From: Erythrobacter aurantius
Lineage (GTDB): Bacteria; Pseudomonadota; Alphaproteobacteria; Sphingomonadales; Sphingomonadaceae
Reading direction: 5' to 3'
Assembly: GCF_023823125.1 (NCBI RefSeq)
Contig: NZ_CP090949.1
Span: forward strand, 2,752,001-2,816,000
Length of the DNA: 64,000 nt
Shown here: one piece after another, positions 28,108 through 35,934 of the stretch
Numbering within the stretch: the stretch's first letter is position 1
Layout: each line of letters opens with the position of its first letter
The notes under the pieces: model-generated
Databases searched by the model: none
Seen by the model: only the letters and a program-made list of their open reading frames with translations
What the model was told of the DNA's origin: nothing
Made by a program: the position numbers and the translations under genes

Positions 28108-31100
28108 GATGTCGTATTGCGCGAATTCGGCGATCCGCACCGCGCCATTGTCGGTCAGCCGGTTGCGGTCGCTCAGCCAGATGCCTGCCCCTGCCGTGCG
28201 CGTCCCGATCAGCGGCCCCAGCCCCAGCGATTTCACCGCCGCGGCAAAGGTTTCGCCATCCGAATAGGTGCGTTCGTCGATCAGCACCGCAATATGGCCG
28301 CGATAGGCGTTCTGCATGTTGGTGGTCATCTGGCCGGTGCCGTCCGGGGCGCCCCAGAACGCCCATGCGCGCCGCATCAGCATCGAGACGATGATGGAAT
28401 CGATATTGCCGCCGCTGTTGTTGCGCACGTCGATGATCAGCCCGTCCTTGTCGAGCTGTGCGAAGTAATCGCGGGCGAAGCTGGCGATGTCGCCGCTGCC
28501 CATCGCGCGCAGCTTCACATAGCCGATATTGCCGCCCGAAAGCCGCTCCACCGCCTGTTTGCGATCTTCGGTGAAGTCGTAATATTCGGCCATGGCGCGC
28601 CCGCCCGCATTCATCGGGGTGACGATGGTGCTGACAGCCGCGCTGCCACGGGTCAGATCGAGCCGCACTTGCTGCCCCGCCTTGGACGCGAGCGCGAGCC
28701 GCAGGTCGGCGAGCGAGGCGATAGCGCGCCCGTCCACCTTGCGGATGACATCGCCTTCGCGCGCATCGACATCGGGACGGCGCAGCGGCGGGAGCAGGCC
28801 GACCAGATCGGCTTCGGCGCGATAGATCCGGTCAATCCGCAAGCCGCCAGCCACCGGCGTGTATTCCGCGCCGAGGAACGCCATCTCGCTGTTCTCGCCA
28901 TCCTCCGGCAGATCGCCCGATCGCACCTGGCTGTGCAGGATGCCCAGTTGCGAGGCCATCTGGCCAAGGATGGTGTTGAGTTCGGCGCGGTGGCCGATGC
29001 GGTCCAGCAAGGGCTCGTGCTGCGCGCGCACTGCGTCCCAATCGACCCCGCGCAGGGCCGGGTCATAGGCAAAGTCGCGGTGCATCCGCCATGCGTCGAG
29101 GAACATCTGCCGCCATTCCGCAACCGGATCGATCGTCAGCTTCCAGTCGCCCAGCCGCACGGTCTTGTCGTCGAGTTCGTCCGGCATTTTCGCGCCCGCA
29201 GGCACCAGCACGAAGCGCGGCCCCGCCCCGCCCTCCAGCGCGACGGCGATGGTCTTGCCATCGGCGGACAATTGCAGGCCCAGCGCCTTTGCGGCGAAGG
29301 TTTCGACCTTGGCATCATTCGCGTTGATCGCGATCGAAACCCATTTGTCGTCCATGTAGGTGTAGAGGAATTTCTCCGTCGCCAGCAGCGTCCGGCTTGC
29401 CCCCGGCTTCACCGGCAGCTTGTAAAGTCGCGCAGCAAGCCCGCTCAGCACGACATTGGCGGCGGGCTTGTCCGCGTCGTCCTTGTCGTCATCCTCCGGC
29501 TTTTCGGACCCGGAGCCGCTCTTTTCCTCCTCGCCCTTGCCCGTCAGCTCGTTTTCCTGCCGGAACGGGAAATCCGCCGCCGGATCAAGCTGCAGCGCGT
29601 GCAGTTCCCCGCGATTGGGGAAGGACACGCCCATGTTGCGATCCCCCCAGGGGCTGCCGGGTTCGGGATCGAAATTGCGATCGGAAATGAAATAGAGCCA
29701 CGCGCCATCGGCGGAGAACGCCGGGGCGTAATCGTTGAACTTGCCCGAAGTCCCCTTCACCCGTTCCCCGGTCGCAAGGTTCTGGACATAGATGTTGCTG
29801 ACATTGCCGAAATTCTCCGATCCGGCCTCGGCATAGGCGATGAAGCGCCCGTCGGCGGAGAACACGACATCGGAAAAGACATTGTCCGATCCCGTCTCGT
29901 TCTGCGCCAGCAGCGTCACCCGCCCCGTCGCCACATCGACTTTCTGCAGGCGCGCATCCTTGTCCCACACCACCAGCGTCTTGCCATCGGGCGCCAGCGC
30001 GAAAGACCAGATGTGCGCGTCATAATTGCCTGCGATCACCCGCGGTTCGCCCGAACCGTCACCCGCCATGCGCACGATGTCGCGGCTTTCCCCGCGATCG
30101 AGCACGAGGAACACGTCCTCACCCTTCGGCCCGGCCACCGCCTCCCGCGCACGCGCTCCGTCGGGAATGGCCAGTTCCGCCCGCCGCCGGGCGAGCGGCG
30201 CGGCCAGCGCCACCTCACCACGCGCCGTCACCGTCAGGCTGTCACCCGTAGGCGTGATCCGCGCCGCCTCGATCTGGGTCAGCGGCTTGTCGAGCGTGCG
30301 CGGGCGGGTCTGCTCGCGATCGGTCACGATGTCGATTTCCAGCCGCGACAGTGCGTTGGTCGCGGTCGAAAAGACGTGCAGGTCCGCCCCGTTCTGCAAG
30401 AATATCTCGCCCCCGTCGATGGAAGCCTGCAGCACGGGGAACGGCAATTCGGCGGAATGCTGTGTCACCCCGCTGCCATCCTCTGCCACCGACCAGACGG
30501 CATCCGCCCCGCTCTTGTCCGAGATGAAGTAGACGCGCCCGCCATGCGCCATCGGCATCCGGATCGGCGCGCCGAAATCGGCGAGCAATTGCACCGCTTC
30601 GCCACCGGCACTTTCATTCCAGCGCCACAACTGCGCCATGCCGCCGCCGCGATATTGCACCGCATTGTCGCGGGCGCGGGCGTAGAGGCCCCGGCGCGAG
30701 AAGAACAAAGTGGCCGCATCGCTGCCGAAACTCGCATCATTGGCGCGCCACAGCGGGATTGCGCGAATGTCTCCGCCTGCGGGAGAGACGGTGTGCAGCA
30801 CTTCCCCCTGCCCGTTGCCGCGCAGGCGCGAGGCGAAGATCACCCGTCCATCCGGGGTCCAGCCCACTGTCGTCAGCCCGCCCCCTTCGAAAGTGAGGCG
30901 GCGCGGCGTTCCGCCTGCCACCGGCATCACATAGATATCATCGCCGCTGTCATAGCTCGCGTTGAAGGCGATCATGCTGCCGTCAGGGGAGATATGCGCG
31001 TGGCTTTCCTCCCCTTCGTGATTGGTCAGCCGGATCGCGCTGCCCCCGCCGCGTGCCGTGCGCCACAGATCGCCTTCGCTCGCAAACACCAGCACATCGC

Positions 31101-31209
31101 CGCGTGCGGCAGGATGCTGATAGAACCCTTCTTCGGCAGCGACGGAAGTGGCGGTTCCGCAAAGCAAGGCGACGGCAAGCGCGGCAACGCGCGGATTGAA
31201 TGACGGCAT
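27892..31209 (-). CDS. Exported tricorn-like S41 peptidase
   Basis: This 1105-residue protein has a signal peptide (AALAVALLCGTATSVAAEE). N-terminal WD40/TolB-like beta-propeller repeats (about 30-650, for example HAHISPDGSMIAF and VVFSADGRFIAYAEAG) are followed by an acidic low-complexity insert (about 555-580), a PDZ-like domain (about 830-910, REGDVIRKVDGRAI) and a C-terminal S41 core (about 930-1080). The nucleophile is probably the Ser in GGNIDS, and the following ERTYSDGE carries a further conserved acidic residue. Tricorn homologues degrade peptides; the signal peptide puts this one in the periplasm. The start at 31209 is chosen because the signal peptide begins there. Its upstream leader is duplicated at 32336-32478. 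Confidence 0.9.
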   Translation of the reverse strand: MPSFNPRVAALAVALLCGTATSVAAEEGFYQHPAARGDVLVFASEGDLWRTARGGGSAIRLTNHEGEESHAHISPDGSMIAFNASYDSGDDIYVMPVAGGTPRRLTFEGGGLTTVGWTPDGRVIFASRLRGNGQGEVLHTVSPAGGDIRAIPLWRANDASFGSDAATLFFSRRGLYARARDNAVQYRGGGMAQLWRWNESAGGEAVQLLADFGAPIRMPMAHGGRVYFISDKSGADAVWSVAEDGSGVTQHSAELPFPVLQASIDGGEIFLQNGADLHVFSTATNALSRLEIDIVTDREQTRPRTLDKPLTQIEAARITPTGDSLTVTARGEVALAAPLARRRAELAIPDGARAREAVAGPKGEDVFLVLDRGESRDIVRMAGDGSGEPRVIAGNYDAHIWSFALAPDGKTLVVWDKDARLQKVDVATGRVTLLAQNETGSDNVFSDVVFSADGRFIAYAEAGSENFGNVSNIYVQNLATGERVKGTSGKFNDYAPAFSADGAWLYFISDRNFDPEPGSPWGDRNMGVSFPNRGELHALQLDPAADFPFRQENELTGKGEEEKSGSGSEKPEDDDKDDADKPAANVVLSGLAARLYKLPVKPGASRTLLATEKFLYTYMDDKWVSIAINANDAKVETFAAKALGLQLSADGKTIAVALEGGAGPRFVLVPAGAKMPDELDDKTVRLGDWKLTIDPVAEWRQMFLDAWRMHRDFAYDPALRGVDWDAVRAQHEPLLDRIGHRAELNTILGQMASQLGILHSQVRSGDLPEDGENSEMAFLGAEYTPVAGGLRIDRIYRAEADLVGLLPPLRRPDVDAREGDVIRKVDGRAIASLADLRLALASKAGQQVRLDLTRGSAAVSTIVTPMNAGGRAMAEYYDFTEDRKQAVERLSGGNIGYVKLRAMGSGDIASFARDYFAQLDKDGLIIDVRNNSGGNIDSIIVSMLMRRAWAFWGAPDGTGQMTTNMQNAYRGHIAVLIDERTYSDGETFAAAVKSLGLGPLIGTRTAGAGIWLSDRNRLTDNGAVRIAEFAQYDINGNWIVEGYGIAPDYEVENPPHATFNGGDAQLEAAIALLRDRIANEPVPALVPRPLSPLGTPARDVTPLDR

Positions 31210-31349
31210 GATGCAAGGCCCCTGAAGCGTTCGAGTATGACGGTTGAACCGGAAGGCGCACACCTTTGCCGCCAATCGGCAAAGGATCAAGCCGCAGGGC
31301 CAATACCGATCAACCAGAGCGCGCCATTTCTCGATGAACTGCAAGGGAG
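31207..31349. repeat. 143-bp leader repeat, copy 1 (upstream of tricorn-like gene)
   Basis: The sequence from the start codon of the tricorn-like gene to about 140 bases upstream reappears as a direct repeat of equal length at 32336-32478, with roughly one mismatch in ten. Both copies begin at an ATG on the minus strand. It probably contains the promoter and 5' leader of the protease gene. Confidence 0.85.
31263..31285. promoter_or_regulatory. Perfect 9-bp inverted repeat in the tricorn leader
   Basis: CCTTTGCCG and CGGCAAAGG pair perfectly around a five-base CCAAT spacer, about 54-76 bases upstream of the protease ATG. In the second copy (32392-32414) one arm reads CGGCAAGGG, a change that keeps a wobble pair if the plus strand is transcribed. 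It could be an operator for a dimeric regulator or an RNA hairpin. Confidence 0.55.
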
Positions 31350-31674
31350 ATGGTGCAGCAGACGCGCAGCGGTTTGAGCGGAATGTCCCCCCGGAAGCGA
31401 CTGGTCGGCTTTCGTCCCGATTCAAGCCGTTACAAAACTAGCCAAGCACTCGGTGTGATATTCTCTGGTTCAGGCATGTTCAGCCGGCAAAAGGCTTTTA
31501 TGTTCAAACGCCTCAGGCGCGCGTGTGATGTCTCCTGCAATGATGGCAATAAGTGGGCACACCTTGAAGCTATTGACACGCCAATCGATTGCATGCTCGC
31601 AGATTGGGATTAATTATGAATTCAGGAACAACGAGTTAGCCAATCAGATCGGCGCATGACAATGGAGAAAGTCT
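31350..31674. other. Intergenic DNA without a credible gene
   Basis: These 325 bp lie between the tricorn leader and the small exported protein at 31675. An 87-codon frame here (31350-31613) has unconvincing composition and no ribosome-binding site. The AT-richer stretch 31480-31660 probably holds the promoter of the downstream gene, whose GGAGAAAG ribosome-binding site is at about 31664. Confidence 0.4.
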
Positions 31675-32178
31675 ATGAGTGTAGCTCTCGCAATTTTCGC
31701 ATCATTGGCGCTGTCATCAAATCCGTTTGAGCAGGTTCGCGATCTTGACGAAGGTTCTATGCGTTTCGCCAACACTCTGGTGACAGCCTATACCTGCGAT
31801 CTTCTGGGTTATGGCGTCGACTATATCGCATTGGCCGACTTGGGCTACGAAACGCAGGAAGCGATGATGAAGCAAGGCGCTACCTATGACGAAGCTATGA
31901 ACCGCATCCGGGCCGACGTGCGCCGGACACGCGATAGGTTCAACTCGCGTTATTACACCGCCATTTACCGCGCGCGCTTTAACGTCCGGGCTGCAGATGA
32001 TGTCACCAGCCCCGGGCAATTACAGCGTTTCCAGAGAACTTTCACTCGCCGCTGCAACGCCCTCGCTGAACAGGAAGAGACTGCTGCCTTTTTCACGAAG
32101 CCGGAGAGCATGCTTTCGAGCGCGGACCTCAGCCGCAAAGTGCGCAACTTGGTGGTTCTGGCGCGCCACGGAGAATAA
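31675..32178 (+). CDS. Hypothetical small exported protein
   Basis: This 167-residue protein is not recognised. It starts with a short hydrophobic stretch (MSVALAIFASLALSS) that may be a signal peptide. The body is mostly helical with a Tyr-rich centre and two Cys (TYTCDLLG and TRRCNALAE). The spacing of helices and Cys resembles several unnamed periplasmic proteins of sphingomonads, but no function is supported. A GGAGAAAG ribosome-binding site precedes the ATG. No operon partner is visible. Confidence 0.7.
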   Translation: MSVALAIFASLALSSNPFEQVRDLDEGSMRFANTLVTAYTCDLLGYGVDYIALADLGYETQEAMMKQGATYDEAMNRIRADVRRTRDRFNSRYYTAIYRARFNVRAADDVTSPGQLQRFQRTFTRRCNALAEQEETAAFFTKPESMLSSADLSRKVRNLVVLARHGE

Positions 32179-32618
32179 ATCACTGATAGCAAACGCATAA
32201 GTTAAACGGATGCGCCCGGACAACGATCACAAGAGCATCCCTTTTGGGCATGATACAGCCTGATGTTGTCTGTAAAACTTTCGTTTCTGGCGTCGCCGCC
32301 GTCGATCTCGCCCACTTGGGTTTCAAGATCCACGACATGATGCAAGGCCCCTGAAGCGTTTGAATATGACGGTTGAACCGGAAAACGCACACCTTTGCCG
32401 CCAATCGGCAAGGGATCAAGCCGCAGCGCCCAAACCGATCAACCAGAGCGCGCGATTTCTCGATGAACTGCAGGGGGAAAGCGCTTTGGGTGACGACAAG
32501 GTCAGCCGTTTTGCCGTCAAAACCGGAGATTCCGCTTTCGGCCCCAAGTCAGTCGCGATGCATTAAGTAGTCACGCAAATTTTTCAGATGGTGGCACCAA
32601 CTTGCGTCGTGCATTGAT
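32179..32618. other. Intergenic region with leader repeat copy 2
   Basis: This 440-bp gap contains no convincing gene. Its centre is the duplicated 143-bp leader. On the minus strand an ATG at 32338 would start a 52-codon frame (MSWILKPKW...) unrelated to the tricorn protein, so the duplicate appears cut off from its gene. Confidence 0.5.
32336..32478. repeat. 143-bp leader repeat, copy 2
   Basis: This is a direct, equal-length but diverged copy of 31207-31349. It retains the position of the ATG, the AAGGCCCCTGAAGCGTT block and the hairpin (32392-32414). The coding sequence that follows copy 1 is absent here. Confidence 0.85.
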
Positions 32619-33617
32619 CTAGGAACGCAGCGTTTGCTGCCGATCCCTTGTAATGTCATCCGGCTGTGCGGGTAGGAGTTCGTCCGTTTTGCTGCTTCGT
32701 TGGTGCCGGATGGACCCAAGGAAGCGGCTGATGCTGGCACGCAATTCGTCGAAGGCCGGGCGCTCAAGCGGCAGGTGCGACCCGTTGCCGAGCTCGACGA
32801 GTTCCTTCGGTCCTTCCACCCGATCGAAGGCCGGGCGGCTCAACTCGGTCGGGGTCCAGGCATCCGCGCCGGGATGCACGAGGAGGAGCGGACAGCGTGG
32901 TGCGAGCCGCGCCGCCTTGCGGGCATGCATGCTGCGGAAGAACCGTAGCCGCACCCAAAGCTTCCCAAGAAGCGGGTCGCGCGCGAAGAAGTGCTTCATC
33001 CCCGCGTCGCTTGACATCACTCCCATCGGCGCCAGGAGCCAGACCGGCATCGCCAGCCGGTCGACGATCCACGGCATCAGCCGGAACCCCAGAAGCGACA
33101 TCCAGCCGAGCCAGCGCCAGCGCGCGGCGCGCACCAGCAGGGCAGGGTCGCCCATGTCGAGCAGCGTTGTCGCGATCACGCCATCGACCCTGTAAGCCTC
33201 CTCGGCCGCAAAGGCGGCCGTCATGCCCCCGACTGACAGGCCCATGAGCACGACCGGCCCCTCGGTCTCGTCCGCCAGCTCTGCGACGACCGCTGGCCAC
33301 TCGCCGTAGTCGCCCCGGTATCCCGGTGCAGGCCGGGTCAGGCCATAGCCCGGCAGGTCAGGCGCCAGTGCGCGCCAACCGAGACTGGCCGCGAGATCGG
33401 CGAAGGGCGCGAGCACCCGGCCATTGCCGCCGCCGCCGTGCACGAGGATCAGCGTGCCCTTTGCAGGTTCCCCCGGTTCCCAGACGTCTAGATGGACGTC
33501 GTGGCCGCGGATTTTCCGCCAGATCTCGGCAGGCCTGCGTTCGATCCGGATGCCAAAGCGGGTGGCCAAGATGTCCCGATACTCCGTCCAGGACCCCGAT
33601 GTCTCGTAAGATTTCAT
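32619..33617 (-). CDS. Alpha/beta-hydrolase
   Basis: This 332-residue protein is of the alpha/beta-hydrolase fold with the oxyanion motif HGGGGNG (about residue 60), the DLPGYGLT segment (about 88) and the nucleophile elbow GLSVGG (Ser about 127). The catalytic Asp is probably in HPGADAW and the His in GNGSHLPLE near the C-terminus. Substrate is unknown; hydrolases of this shape include esterases, epoxide hydrolases and haloalkane dehalogenases. GAGGGAAA precedes the ATG. A degenerate TetR gene lies divergently upstream, so this gene may once have had a dedicated repressor. Confidence 0.87.
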   Translation of the reverse strand: MKSYETSGSWTEYRDILATRFGIRIERRPAEIWRKIRGHDVHLDVWEPGEPAKGTLILVHGGGGNGRVLAPFADLAASLGWRALAPDLPGYGLTRPAPGYRGDYGEWPAVVAELADETEGPVVLMGLSVGGMTAAFAAEEAYRVDGVIATTLLDMGDPALLVRAARWRWLGWMSLLGFRLMPWIVDRLAMPVWLLAPMGVMSSDAGMKHFFARDPLLGKLWVRLRFFRSMHARKAARLAPRCPLLLVHPGADAWTPTELSRPAFDRVEGPKELVELGNGSHLPLERPAFDELRASISRFLGSIRHQRSSKTDELLPAQPDDITRDRQQTLRS

Positions 33618-33691
33618 TCTGGTTTTCCCTCTATGTCCCGCAGGCCATGTTCAGTATTGACTTGGATTGAAAGGTGCCGGTCTTCACTTGG

Positions 33692-33840
33692 TCACATCGC
33701 ACCAAGTGCCTGTTCACAAGCCGAAAAGGGCCCGATCGGAAGCGGCAGTTGCCACCTTCGTCGACGCAGCCGCTCGATTTCTGACCAGAAAGGATGGGGT
33801 TCAACCCCAACGCTGAGGCGGCACTGGCGGGGCACCCGCG
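33692..33840 (+). pseudogene. Remnant of a TetR-family regulator gene
   Basis: One plus-strand frame reads KPKRARSEAAVATFVDAAARFL, and a shifted frame then reads GFNPNAEAALAG. Together these match the start of the intact TetR protein at 34471 (KPKQGRSKATVAAIIEAAARIL, then GFNTNAVAARAG). A frameshift and an early end leave only the beginning of the DNA-binding domain. Upstream DNA (about 33620-33690) also resembles the region before the intact gene. This indicates a duplicated regulator that has decayed. Confidence 0.72.
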
Positions 33841-33847
33841 CTGCGCT

Positions 33848-34330
33848 CTAGGCTCGATCGCCAGGATAGCGAAATCCGCGCCGAACCAAGCGCCGCCAGC
33901 GTGCCTGGCGGTGCCGATAGAACCAGTGCGCGAAAAGCCACACGCCAAGGGTGAGAACGCCTGCTTTCACCTCCACCTCGTCACGGTAAGCAGTGCGACC
34001 GTCGGTTCGCGCCTCGATCACGATGAAATGGTCCCAGACTTTCGCGATGTCGCCTGTCGCGTTGTCGCGAAGGCGGAACACGCCTCGGGCCTGGTCCTCG
34101 GGTTGCGGCGTCGAGGTCGCGATCTGCTGACGGCCGATGGGGATCAAGCCCAGAAATCGCATACGAACGAGATAACGTCCGTCGCCCCAGTGGGCGGGCA
34201 TGGTGACGGGATCGATGGGATCAAAGGCGATGAGCGGTGCCGCCACACAATTTAGCAAGCGAGTAGTTCTTAACTCCGCCCAGATCCGCTCGACTGGTGC
34301 ATCTAGAATCGTGTTTATGACGGCTTTCAC
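33848..34330 (-). CDS. SRPBCC/polyketide-cyclase-like protein
   Basis: This 160-residue protein resembles the START/Bet-v1-like SRPBCC superfamily: MKAVINTILDAPVERIWAEL at the N-terminus, central beta-strands, and a C-terminal helix region (VLTLGVWLFAHWFYRHRQARW) that is unusually hydrophobic and basic and may touch membrane. Such proteins bind hydrophobic ligands; no ligand can be assigned. The start is GTG at 34330 with GAGAG upstream. It is divergent from the TetR gene, which probably regulates it. Confidence 0.72.
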   Translation of the reverse strand: MKAVINTILDAPVERIWAELRTTRLLNCVAAPLIAFDPIDPVTMPAHWGDGRYLVRMRFLGLIPIGRQQIATSTPQPEDQARGVFRLRDNATGDIAKVWDHFIVIEARTDGRTAYRDEVEVKAGVLTLGVWLFAHWFYRHRQARWRRLVRRGFRYPGDRA

Positions 34331-34433
34331 GGGTATCTCTCAGGATTGGAGTCTCAACTTCTTGGCAGCGCTTGGGTGTCGTAGGACTTCTGTTCCGTCT
34401 TCCCTTTGTCTCCCACAAGGGATATCGAGTATT

Positions 34434-34457
34434 TGCTCGGATTTTACTGCTCGGATT
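34434..34457. promoter_or_regulatory. Direct 10-bp repeat upstream of tetR
   Basis: TGCTCGGATT occurs twice with four bases between, in the divergent SRPBCC/tetR gap and ending next to the tetR ribosome-binding site. It could be a regulator-binding site. TetR proteins usually bind palindromes, so the link is tentative. Confidence 0.4.
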
Positions 34458-34470
34458 GGAGGAGCCGATC

Positions 34471-34989
34471 ATGCCTGCCGCCAGATCGCGCCAACCCGTT
34501 GTTCGCAAACCAAAACAGGGCCGCTCGAAGGCGACCGTCGCCGCCATCATCGAAGCAGCCGCTCGGATTCTGGCCGAACAGGGATGGGCGGGGTTCAACA
34601 CCAACGCGGTGGCTGCGCGGGCGGGCGTGTCGATCGGTTCGCTTTACGAGTATTTCTCCGACAAGCAGGCGTTGGCGGATGAGATAGCCTCGGATCATCT
34701 CGCGCGGGGTGAGGCGCTTCTCGCGTCGGCCGCCGCCGGGATCAATGGTGCGAACGATCCCGCGGCGCTGGTGGATGCGCTGGTGCGGGGGCTTGTCGAT
34801 CTGCATCGGGACGACCCGCAGCTTCACCGCGTGCTGTCCTCCGAGGTGCCGCTCTCAGCCGCGATCCGCCGACGGGTCGAAACCCTTCGGCAGGGAGCGA
34901 TCGCGTTCGTGGGGCAGGCACTGACCCCACATGTCGATAATCCGGGCGTGGCCGCCCAGCTTCTCGTGGTGCTGTCAGTCCGACGCTAA
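34471..34989 (+). CDS. TetR-family regulator, C-terminus altered by an IS6 insertion
   Basis: This 172-residue TetR-type repressor has an intact helix-turn-helix (AAARILAEQGWAGFNTNAVAARAGVSIGSLYEYFSDKQAL, residues ~25-65, listed here in overlapping motifs GFNTNAVAARAG and IGSLYEYFSDK) and a helical ligand domain. GGAGGAG precedes the ATG at 34471. The native sequence runs to about 34967; the final residues (VLSVRR) are encoded by the end of the IS6 element. Family members are usually 190-210 residues, so some ligand-domain or dimer-interface helix is lost. Function may be impaired. Confidence 0.82.
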   Translation: MPAARSRQPVVRKPKQGRSKATVAAIIEAAARILAEQGWAGFNTNAVAARAGVSIGSLYEYFSDKQALADEIASDHLARGEALLASAAAGINGANDPAALVDALVRGLVDLHRDDPQLHRVLSSEVPLSAAIRRRVETLRQGAIAFVGQALTPHVDNPGVAAQLLVVLSVRR

Positions 34990-35791
34990 CTCGTCTCCAC
35001 ATGGCAAGGCTATCCCCTACCCGATCAAGCGGTCAGGCCATGAGAGTTTGCCATTCAGCCAAGGCGGCTGAACGGTTTGCTTTGTAGGTCTGTCGGTCAG
35101 TTAGGTGGCGATTTGAGTTGAAGTGGTTGTACACATTCGCGTGCACCGACGCGAACTTCTGAAGCGTCTTCATTTGTCGGAAACGGAGCATGACTCGTTC
35201 CTTCCTGCGCAGAGGCAGGTGAGAATTTTCTGCCCGATTGTTCAGCCACCTGCCCATTTCTCGACGATCTTCGATACCAAGATCGTGCATCGCTGCCGGA
35301 TATGATCGCAGGCCGTCAGTCACAACCTCTACCGGGCTACCGTGACGCTTGAGCGTCTTCTTGAAGAACCGCAAAGCGGCGGATTTGTCCCGTTTCTTAG
35401 TGACGTAACTCTCAAGCACTTCACCTTCGTGATCGACAGCACGCCACAAATAGTGTGTCTCTCCATTGACCTTCACGAACACCTCATCGACGTGCCAGCG
35501 CCACTGGGTGTAGCCCTTCATTCTACTAATCCGCTGCCGCTTGATGTCGGCGGCGAACATGGGCCCGAAGCGGTTCCACCACAGCCGCACGGTCTCATGA
35601 CAGACATCTATCCCGCGTTCGAACAGCAGATCCTCAACATTGCGTAAGCTCAGTGGATACAGAACATAAAGCATCACAACCATTCGGATGACTTCAGGTG
35701 ATGAGTGGAAGTAGCGGAACGGATTCTTGGCTTTGTTCATCTGCTCCAGCTAGCAGCCAGGCCCATCCGCCGCCATCGCTTTGACAATGCC
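34968..35791. mobile_element. IS6-family insertion sequence, complete
   Basis: An 824-bp element with one transposase gene. The proposed ends, GGTGCTGTCAGTCCGACG at left and the reverse complement GGCATTGTCAAAGCGATG at right, match at about 12 of 18 positions. The right end is confirmed because a second partial copy diverges at exactly the same base (59396). No 8-bp target duplication is visible, as is common when IS6 elements have recombined. It lies immediately upstream of locus B. Confidence 0.82.
35033..35740 (-). CDS. IS6-family DDE transposase
   Basis: This 235-residue transposase is full length for the group. It has an N-terminal DNA-binding region (residues 1-75, HSSPEVIRMVVMLYV) and a DDE core with Asp85 (HVDEV), Asp142 (VTDGLRSY) and Glu171 (NRAENSH), plus the typical end QTYKANRSAALAEWQTLM. 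It appears intact and potentially active. IS6 elements move by co-integrate formation and commonly build composite islands. Confidence 0.93.
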   Translation of the reverse strand: MNKAKNPFRYFHSSPEVIRMVVMLYVLYPLSLRNVEDLLFERGIDVCHETVRLWWNRFGPMFAADIKRQRISRMKGYTQWRWHVDEVFVKVNGETHYLWRAVDHEGEVLESYVTKKRDKSAALRFFKKTLKRHGSPVEVVTDGLRSYPAAMHDLGIEDRREMGRWLNNRAENSHLPLRRKERVMLRFRQMKTLQKFASVHANVYNHFNSNRHLTDRQTYKANRSAALAEWQTLMA

Positions 35792-35934
35792 CTCTCTAGC
35801 CCTTATATCAAAAAGCAATTGATTCGAACTTGAGTTTACAAGCTGCGATCCCAGCAATCAGGCAAGTCGCCGTATGAAAGGTATGGTTATTTCTGGCTTC
35901 CAGATAACTTAGCTTGAAAGCCGGGGAGGGTGAG

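Noticed and set aside
28042..31203. 1053-codon open frame antisense to the tricorn-like gene
   Set aside because: His/Arg-rich composition typical of the antisense of high-GC genes; the minus-strand gene has clear domains and a signal peptide.
31350..31613. 87-codon frame upstream of the small exported protein
   Set aside because: No ribosome-binding site, unlikely composition, no homology recognised.
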